Virus record (IMG/VR): IMGVR_UViG_3300019850_000189
Span: 1-64,000 of that record
Length of the DNA stretch: 64,000 bases
From: a virus
Direction: 5' to 3' (one strand)
The position numbers and the translations under genes were made by a program. Shown in pieces: positions 58,581 to 64,000 of this stretch (position 1 is the first letter of the stretch; every line of letters starts with the position of its first letter). Below the pieces are notes generated by a model, which was given only the letters and a program-made list of their open reading frames with translations, did not search any database and was not told the origin of the DNA.

Positions 58581-59384
58581 TCAGATATGGGCGCAAAAGC
58601 TAAACAGGTTCGTGAATATTTCAGGATTTATTCTCGCAAAATTCAGAAAATGAACATGTGTCTTCTCATGACCGCTCACTATACTCAAAGGCTGGATCCG
58701 TATGGTCCTCCAAAGGTTGTTGGTGGCGGCACAATTATGGCGTTTGCGCCAAGTCTTACTATTGAATTGAGCCACAATACGAAGGAAAGCGATATTGAAA
58801 AATCAGCCAAGGGTGCCAGCATTGTCGGCCTGAGAGCCAAAATCATAAAGTCGCGACTGGGCACATATGGCAAACAGATGGAGTTCGAGTTTAATATGAA
58901 TCAAGGCCTTGATCCATATTCAGGATTATTCAACATACTCAAAGATTATGGCATTATTATCCCTGCCGCGAAGGATCTGGAGGCACAAATAAAAGAAAAG
59001 AATATCCCTAAAAAGTCAACCGGCGCATGGATATTTAACGCCTGGGAATATCCGGAAATATTTGAAAACTTCAAAAAGCATATTCGCGCATCTGGCAAAT
59101 TCAGGGAAAAGGAATTCAATGGTTTTTGTGCAAAAAATAATGACTGGATTATAGATCTTATTCAATCATCATTGGATAAAGCCACACATATAGATGCGAT
59201 AAAGATGAAACCGGTCCAGGCCGCAGATGACGAAGCTCATGAAGAGACGGAGCCTGCCGTACAAACGGAATCAGATAAACCCAAAACCAAGAAAAAGACC
59301 GAAAAGGCGTCAAAAGACAAGAGCGCGGTAGAACTTCTTGCGGGCACATTGGCACCCAAGTCTGAGAAGAGCCAGAAGAAATAA
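58425..59384 (+). CDS. C-intein fused to RecA/UvsX recombinase C-terminal half
   Basis: 319 residues: intein 1-52 then extein 53-319. The extein begins SDMGAKAKQVREYFRIY, matching the part of RecA just after loop L1 (DSHMGLAARMM in E. coli RecA). CLLMTAHYTQRL is the next core strand, and a loop with GGGTIMAFAPSLTIEL follows. The last 50 residues are a Lys/Glu/Thr-rich flexible tail. Located 86 bases after the N-half in the same direction. Confidence 0.9.
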   Translation: MMINYEDVFVESMYRPVRIKSIKKISNKQKVYDLSVKDHKSYCTNNGIIGHNSDMGAKAKQVREYFRIYSRKIQKMNMCLLMTAHYTQRLDPYGPPKVVGGGTIMAFAPSLTIELSHNTKESDIEKSAKGASIVGLRAKIIKSRLGTYGKQMEFEFNMNQGLDPYSGLFNILKDYGIIIPAAKDLEAQIKEKNIPKKSTGAWIFNAWEYPEIFENFKKHIRASGKFREKEFNGFCAKNNDWIIDLIQSSLDKATHIDAIKMKPVQAADDEAHEETEPAVQTESDKPKTKKKTEKASKDKSAVELLAGTLAPKSEKSQKK

Positions 59385-59394
59385 AGGGTAATTT

Positions 59395-59949
59395 ATGGAG
59401 ACTGATTTTAAAGTTAGACAGTTGGTCATAGCCCTGTATGCGGTTATTATTCGCTCGCCCATGACGTTCTTCGGCAATATAGTATATTGGGTTGCGCACA
59501 TAAAAGACCTTTCAAAAGCCGTTAGGCAAAAGAAGAAATTGCGCAGCTATGCTCAATACTTTTATGGCGTTATCAGCACCATGAAAGAATATAAATGGAA
59601 ATCTGATCCACTCGGGGGTGCAATAGATTGGAGTCCATGGCCACTTACCATCATAAATAAAAATGAGCAGGACGATTGCGATGGATCCGCTCGCCTCGGC
59701 CGTTGGATGTGTAAATTTTCCAAGGATGTAGAATTCGCGAATGAATATATACTTGTAGATGGCTGGGATGTGCGAAGCGCTCATGTTATATGTATAGGCC
59801 GTTTGAAAGATTCGATGAAATGGTTTTGCTTTAATGTAAGCCAACTTTTAGAGGCCACAAGCTTTGAGAACATTCTAGACCAATTTGTAACAGACGAATT
59901 AACTAGTCATGGCAAATATAAAAATCTTGTTTACTATAAATTAAAATGA
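59395..59949 (+). CDS. Transglutaminase/papain-like cysteine protein
   Basis: 184 residues. DDCDGSARLGRW (93-104, Cys95) followed by VDGWDVRSAHVICIG (121-135, His130) has the Cys...His order of transglutaminase-like proteins seen in phages. The N-terminal 40 residues contain a hydrophobic stretch (LVIALYAVII, YWVAHI) that might be a membrane-associated helix. Different from the intein-bearing member at 52276. Activity and substrate are inferred. Confidence 0.6.
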   Translation: METDFKVRQLVIALYAVIIRSPMTFFGNIVYWVAHIKDLSKAVRQKKKLRSYAQYFYGVISTMKEYKWKSDPLGGAIDWSPWPLTIINKNEQDDCDGSARLGRWMCKFSKDVEFANEYILVDGWDVRSAHVICIGRLKDSMKWFCFNVSQLLEATSFENILDQFVTDELTSHGKYKNLVYYKLK

Positions 59950-59980
59950 AAAACATAAAATATATCAGACAGGAAATAAT

Positions 59981-60760
59981 ATGAAAATAGCAGTAGCATC
60001 AGATTTGCACATGGGCAACACAATTGATGTTGATAATAACAAATTCTCATTGCACACTATCGATAATGTGATGAAGTTTATCAAGTATCTGGAGAGCATC
60101 TCTGACAGAGTTTATCTTGCTGGAGATATTTGGGAAGGCTTGAAGTGCCCATTAAAAGCCTCTCTTAAAAAGCATATGCAGGTATTTAGGTATGTTAAGA
60201 AAAATAATAAAATAAAATACATAAGAGGCAATCATGATTGGGCCATGTTAGCTTATGGTTTTGGATATAGAAAAATCATCAGAATTGATGACAAGAATAT
60301 ATATATTGGACATGGCAACCTGTATGATTTCGGAAAAACCTGGTATAAATTTTTAGTAATTCCACTTGATTTATTAATTGGTATAATCGCCTTAATTCTG
60401 TTCCCTTTAAGATTTTTCATAGGCAGATTATTCGGCAGGTTTATTCTGGATAAAGTTCTCGAAGGGAATAAAGTGGATGATATAGATCAGATAGACACCC
60501 AAACAGAAATAAATTTCGAAGATCGCACTGAGCAGTTGGTCCAGGAGCAATTTTTGATATCCAATAACGTAGATACTGCCGCTTTGAGAATACTCAAAAA
60601 TGGTTTTGATGCTGTTATATTTGGGCACACCCATGAAGCCAGAAATGTTAGAGATGGCAAAAAATTGTATTTGAATTCTGGAAGATCCAATCAAAAACAC
60701 TTTGAATATGTTCTTTTGGATACTCAAGATATGAGCGCAAAAGTATGCAGGTTGATATAA
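59981..60760 (+). CDS. Calcineurin-like phosphoesterase with membrane segment
   Basis: 259 residues. Metal-binding motifs SDLHMGN (7-13), GDIWEG (48-53), GNHDWA (83-88), HG (111-112) and GHTHEA (about 212-217). A strongly hydrophobic segment at about 124-147 inside the core, missing from most relatives, resembles the membrane-associating insert of LpxH-type lipid A enzymes. A nucleotide or lipid pyrophosphate substrate is possible. Preceded by AGGAAAT. Confidence 0.8.
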   Translation: MKIAVASDLHMGNTIDVDNNKFSLHTIDNVMKFIKYLESISDRVYLAGDIWEGLKCPLKASLKKHMQVFRYVKKNNKIKYIRGNHDWAMLAYGFGYRKIIRIDDKNIYIGHGNLYDFGKTWYKFLVIPLDLLIGIIALILFPLRFFIGRLFGRFILDKVLEGNKVDDIDQIDTQTEINFEDRTEQLVQEQFLISNNVDTAALRILKNGFDAVIFGHTHEARNVRDGKKLYLNSGRSNQKHFEYVLLDTQDMSAKVCRLI

Positions 60761-60770
60761 GGAGTTTAAA

Positions 60771-61067
60771 ATGAAAGTAAAACAATTCAAAGCTTTGTAT
60801 TTGCGACACAGAGCACAAAGTATCTGCGATGTTGTTTTCATTAAAGATGGCGATATGACGGTCTTAAAAGATGATGATGAGATAGGAGACCGAATGGTTT
60901 TAATACGCCCCAAGGAAAAGATTGTACAAGAAGAGATTACAATTGATATTCCCGCGGATGTCTATCGGTTTATAGCTGAATATGCTCAGAAAAACCGCAT
61001 GATATTTGATGAAGCAATGGAAGAAATGATTAAAAAATCATTAGAGACAAACAAGGAACATATATAG
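60771..61067 (+). CDS. Hypothetical protein with ribbon-helix-helix-like C-terminus
   Basis: 98 residues. The last 45 residues (EITIDIPADVYRFIAEYA then a second helix FDEAMEEMIKKSL) follow the strand-helix-helix pattern of CopG/Arc-type DNA binders. First half is beta-rich. GGAG precedes. Possibly a regulator. Confidence 0.5.
   Translation: MKVKQFKALYLRHRAQSICDVVFIKDGDMTVLKDDDEIGDRMVLIRPKEKIVQEEITIDIPADVYRFIAEYAQKNRMIFDEAMEEMIKKSLETNKEHI
61059..61067 (+). promoter_or_regulatory. ACATATATA-class promoter candidate
   Basis: ACATATATA overlapping the last codons and TAG of the previous gene, 24 bases upstream of the ATG at 61092. Confidence 0.45.
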
Positions 61068-61091
61068 AGGTATATTAATAGGAGGCGTTAG

Positions 61092-61535
61092 ATGACATTA
61101 GCAGAAGCTCTCATGGAGCGCAGAGATATTATTAAGAAAATTAACAAGATTAAAGAAGAGATCAGAAGCAATCTTGTTACGAAAGAGGATTTCCAGTTAC
61201 CTTTTGACATGGATAAACTTTTTGATGATTTCATATTATATCAAAATAAGCTCATGGATATCAACACTAGAATAGATAAAACAAATGTGAAAGTCATTAA
61301 TGACAAATTAAATCAGATCAGAATTTTTGATGCTATCATTATGTTCTACAAGGAATGCAGGAAAGATATACTTCAGGATAGAGGTAGTGGCTTATACCGT
61401 GAAGAACGTCGCTATGTAAGAAATTATGATATTAATCAAATAAACAGTAATATTGATGAATACGAAAAAATTAGGAGAGAACTTGATCGCTCTATTCAGA
61501 AAATAAACTGGAAAACGGAGCTAGAAGAAGAATGA
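61092..61535 (+). CDS. DIP1984/septicolysin family protein
   Basis: 147 residues. MTLAEALMERRDIIKKI opening, NTRIDKTN in the middle, SGLYREERRYVRNYDINQIN, and IQKINWKTELEEE at the end match the DIP1984 family throughout, and the length is right. The family is helical; biochemical function is unknown and the septicolysin name rests on little. GGAGG precedes. Confidence 0.75.
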   Translation: MTLAEALMERRDIIKKINKIKEEIRSNLVTKEDFQLPFDMDKLFDDFILYQNKLMDINTRIDKTNVKVINDKLNQIRIFDAIIMFYKECRKDILQDRGSGLYREERRYVRNYDINQINSNIDEYEKIRRELDRSIQKINWKTELEEE

Positions 61536-61797
61536 AACGCGGGCGAATCTATTGGATAATGGAAAAGCAATTCCAAGAGCAAAACCTTGATAGGCACAGC
61601 AGCTGACGTGGTTCAAGACTTACCTTGCCATATAGCAAAACTTCCCACTCAAGAAGCTGTGAGTGTCACCAAAAACTCAAGATTCAAGACTTATCTTAAA
61701 GCTCTTCCGATCTTCTAGCTTTCGCCCACTTTTTTATGAGAAATTGAAAATAAAGGAATAGTTTAAATGTTATGCCTGCTAATAAGAACAAAATAAT
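61536..61797. other. Gene-free junction with adapter-like 13-mer
   Basis: No complete gene. A short frame from ATG 61532 (MKRGRIYWIMEKQFQEQ) ends after 24 codons, and another open stretch without a start (61560-61716) reads TAADVVQDLPCHIAKLPT and ends LKALPIF. The bases at 61701-61713 are GCTCTTCCGATCT, the sequence common to the ends of both Illumina adapters. Composition looks less AT-rich than the flanks. Either a decayed gene or an assembly join. Confidence 0.5.
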
Positions 61798-62133
61798 TTA
61801 GCTAATTTTTTTAACTATTTGATATGCCAGCACAATAATATTGTCCATTTTACTAATAATTTCTGTGAATTTGTTTAGCTTTTCCATGGATTCATTAATC
61901 ATTGCAACAGCATCTCCTGCCTCTTCGGTGAGAGCCTTAATATCATTGATGACTTGCTCACTATTGCTAAGCTGCTCCATATCGGCTGCTAAAATACTTT
62001 CAAAGTTTTGCTCCAGTTGTCTTATTCTTGTTCTTACCCGAATTACATCATTCTCCTTTTTATTTCTTAACTGGCGATATTCTGCTCGCAGCCCGTTCAA
62101 AGATGTTTCTAAGCTTTCTAATACATCTGTCAT
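61798..62133 (-). CDS. Coiled-coil protein
   Basis: 111 residues, one or two long helices with heptads (LESLETSLNGLRAEYRQL; MEQLSNSEQVINDI). No signal peptide. Overlaps the lipoprotein stop by one base, so the two are co-translated. Function unknown. Confidence 0.6.
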   Translation of the reverse strand: MTDVLESLETSLNGLRAEYRQLRNKKENDVIRVRTRIRQLEQNFESILAADMEQLSNSEQVINDIKALTEEAGDAVAMINESMEKLNKFTEIISKMDNIIVLAYQIVKKIS

Positions 62134-63011
62134 TAATTAACCTCATTGTATATTTTTTCCAGCGATTTTCCATATTGAATAAAATCACGCATATTTCGGT
62201 TATATTTAAATTCTTTCAATGAAGCGTGGATCCCTGGAATTGTTTCATATATTTTATGAACTAATTTAAGTGCCTCAAGATTTCTTTTATATTCTTTATT
62301 AAGATCGAAAGCCCTGTCTGCAATTTCCCTTCTGTGATTTGCATTTTTTTCATTAAACAATTCCTCTTCTATTTGCGCGAACAGCTGAGAATAGTTGTGG
62401 TATAACATAAGTTCTATTTTATCTATGATCTTTATAGACTGAATTGAGTAAGCTTCTATAACGGGTTGATTGTCTTTGAGAATTTCAGCTAAAAGTTCTT
62501 TTCTGCGTCTTTCCATTAATAATCTTGTAATCTCAGCTCCTGAAACTGTTAGCGTTGGCATTATCGCATCGGGCATAGATAATTCTAAATCTTTAATAAC
62601 TTCGTCTGAAGCATCATTTATACCCTTGGCCAATTCCATGAAATTATTTTTATCAACTATCTCAGAACCAGAAAGAGTGACCAGCAATCCAAAATAGTTT
62701 ATGGCAAGGGTATTAATATTATTAATTGCATGTCGCGACAAAGCAATTGCTTTCAACATTGATGTATTTTGCTCCGGATGTATACTATAGGCCGCGTTTC
62801 GTTCAAGAAATATATTATATAGTTCGCGGTCATTAAGTATTATTTCTTCTTCTAAAATCCTGTTAGTGAGATCGTAATTCTCATCAAGAACCGAATTAAT
62901 TGTTTTTGCGGCATTATTTGCAGTATCTAAAAGCGATGTGAAATTATCTGTTTGGATGGAGGAACAGCTTACTGTCATAAATATAATTAATATTAACCAC
63001 AGTTTTTTCAT
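62133..63011 (-). CDS. Predicted lipoprotein
   Basis: 292 residues. MKKLWLILIIFMTVSC is a lipoprotein signal peptide with lipobox and Cys16. The mature part is helical, with no enzyme motif. Preceded by a CAAAGATAAG motif 21 bases upstream. If phage-encoded, it could be a host-surface lipoprotein such as those that block superinfection; this is a guess. Confidence 0.65.
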   Translation of the reverse strand: MKKLWLILIIFMTVSCSSIQTDNFTSLLDTANNAAKTINSVLDENYDLTNRILEEEIILNDRELYNIFLERNAAYSIHPEQNTSMLKAIALSRHAINNINTLAINYFGLLVTLSGSEIVDKNNFMELAKGINDASDEVIKDLELSMPDAIMPTLTVSGAEITRLLMERRRKELLAEILKDNQPVIEAYSIQSIKIIDKIELMLYHNYSQLFAQIEEELFNEKNANHRREIADRAFDLNKEYKRNLEALKLVHKIYETIPGIHASLKEFKYNRNMRDFIQYGKSLEKIYNEVN

Positions 63012-63031
63012 TTAATTTCCCTATTGTCGAT

Positions 63032-63041
63032 CTTATCTTTG
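63032..63041 (-). promoter_or_regulatory. AAAGATAA-class promoter candidate
   Basis: CAAAGATAAG on the minus strand, 20 bases upstream of the lipoprotein ATG. Confidence 0.42.
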
Positions 63042-63048
63042 AATGGTT

Positions 63049-63057
63049 ACATATATA
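63049..63057 (+). promoter_or_regulatory. ACATATATA-class promoter candidate
   Basis: ACATATATA, 38 bases upstream of the methylase ATG at 63096. Back to back with the leftward AAAGATAA candidate, the same pairing as at 30642-30662. Confidence 0.5.
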
Positions 63058-63095
63058 ATAATAAGATGTCACAAAAACAGAAAAGAGGTAATTTA

Positions 63096-64000
63096 ATGTC
63101 CAACAGTTTAGAATTAAGCTTGTGGCGCGCAGCTAATGAATTAAGAACTAACAGTAACTTGGATGCACATGAATATATGAAGCCGGTTTTAGGCTTAATA
63201 TTTTTAAAATGCGCTGAGCGATCTAATTTTATAAATACACCAGAAAAAGCTACATTCTCATATATTAAGGAACACAAGTCTGGACTGGGTACCATTTTGA
63301 ATAAAGCCATGATGATTATAGAAGAAAACAATAACATGCTTAAAAATTCATTACCTAAAATGTATGATGCGCTAGATGATAGTGTACTGGCTTCTTTAAT
63401 TAATTTACTTGACAGTATTGCAGCAAAAAAAGATAAGGACTTCTTTGGCCAAATATATGAATACTTTTTAGGTAAATTTGCTCTAATGGAGGGCAGAAAT
63501 GGAGGGGAGTACTATACTCCTTCTTCTATTGTAAAATTAATATGCGCCATTATAAAACCTAAAAATGGCAAGTTGCTCGATCCGGCATGCGGTTCTGGCG
63601 GTATGTTTGTTCAGGCCTTAAAAAATACCGAAAATTTAGAAATTTTCGGGCAAGAGAAATCACATGATTCAATAAATGTATGTAAAATGAATCTAGCCGC
63701 GCACGGCTCAGAAGGCACGATTGTACAAGGGAATTCTTATTATGAAAGCAAATATGATGAAAAATTCGATTTTGTAATGGCAAATCCACCTTTTAACGCT
63801 AAACAATTTAATGCCGACAAACTAAAAAAAGATTATAGATATAAATATGGTATTCCGAATACAAATGCGAATTACTTATGGATTCAAATATTTATAAATG
63901 CGCTTAATGAAACAGGGCGCGCCGGTTTTGTTATGTCTAATATAGCTGCTGATGCTAGTTATACAGAATTAGATATACGAAAAAAGATTATAAAAGACAG
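63096..64000 (+). CDS. hsdM: Type I DNA adenine methylase (HsdM-like), partial at 3' end
   Basis: 301 residues visible, cut by the window end. AGAGGT precedes the ATG at 63096; an in-frame ATG 30 bases earlier lacks spacing. Helical N-terminal domain (HEYMKPVLGLIFLK), GGEYYTPSSIVKLI, SAM-binding DPACGSGGMF (162-171) and catalytic NPPF (230-233), all in HsdM order. It methylates adenine, normally with a specificity subunit and sometimes with HsdR; whether these follow cannot be seen. In a phage it could protect DNA from host restriction. Confidence 0.9.
   Translation, partial: MSNSLELSLWRAANELRTNSNLDAHEYMKPVLGLIFLKCAERSNFINTPEKATFSYIKEHKSGLGTILNKAMMIIEENNNMLKNSLPKMYDALDDSVLASLINLLDSIAAKKDKDFFGQIYEYFLGKFALMEGRNGGEYYTPSSIVKLICAIIKPKNGKLLDPACGSGGMFVQALKNTENLEIFGQEKSHDSINVCKMNLAAHGSEGTIVQGNSYYESKYDEKFDFVMANPPFNAKQFNADKLKKDYRYKYGIPNTNANYLWIQIFINALNETGRAGFVMSNIAADASYTELDIRKKIIKD

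Noticed and set aside
61600-61680. tRNA-like GGTTCAAG segment
   Set aside because: No matching acceptor, D or anticodon stems could be placed around it; no tRNA gene was found in the window by eye.
62133-64000. Calling the right end host DNA
   Set aside because: Both promoter-like motifs of the phage recur at 63032-63057, so a host origin is not shown; the question is left open under the adapter finding.

Overview
This window is part of the AT-rich genome of a tailed bacteriophage with a contractile tail, a distant relative of the T4 superfamily. The minus-strand head module follows T4 order: terminase large subunit (16.1-17.7 kb), portal (gp20-like), an acidic protein in the gp67/gp68 position, prohead protease (gp21-like), acidic scaffold (gp22-like) and major capsid protein (gp23-like, 7.2-8.8 kb). 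The plus strand carries tail genes: a fibre-like protein, a gp15-like tail terminator, sheath (gp18-like), tube (gp19-like) and a gp26-like baseplate protein. It also carries gp46/gp47 recombination nuclease genes, a RecA/UvsX recombinase and peptide deformylase. The host cannot be named. A lipoprotein and an LpxH-like phosphoesterase hint weakly at a two-membrane bacterium.

Layout. 0-3.4 kb: a tandem family of 24-residue-repeat (YwqK/MORN-variant) genes. 3.4-7.2 kb: two related free-standing homing endonucleases next to duplicated terminators. 7.2-30.6 kb, all minus: head genes, small unknowns, a gp55-like sigma factor, a class II ribonucleotide reductase, a replication-initiator-like gene with internal iteron-like repeats, a CMP-sugar synthetase, an HNH nuclease and a HAD phosphatase. 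A divergent promoter region lies at 30.62-30.69 kb. 30.7-52.3 kb, mostly plus: tail and internal-protein genes, recombination genes and two more homing endonucleases. 52.3-55.4 kb: a minus island with an intein-bearing transglutaminase-like protein and small paralogues. 55.4-61.5 kb, plus: deformylase, fractured recombinase, phosphoesterase, DIP1984-family protein. 61.5-61.8 kb is an odd non-coding junction containing a 13-base match to sequencing-adapter sequence. The last 2.2 kb holds a coiled-coil protein and a lipoprotein (minus) divergent from a type I DNA methylase (plus, cut by the window end).

Four genes carry inteins: portal, NrdJ, the transglutaminase-like protein and the recombinase. 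The recombinase gene is broken into two by a split intein. There are also five free-standing homing endonucleases.

The most interesting candidate system is a set of small, often lysine-rich proteins, mainly at 33.9-37.3 kb. They share a short N-terminal leader ending in hydrophobic-x-E, like the T4 capsid-targeting peptide cleaved by the prohead protease. One of them is a half-ferritin whose Glu/Glu-x-x-His spacing matches encapsulated ferritin. Another copies the N-arm of the major capsid protein. This suggests a phage capsid loaded with protein cargo in the manner of an encapsulin. Two recurrent upstream motifs, ACATATATA and AAAGATAA, look like two promoter classes.
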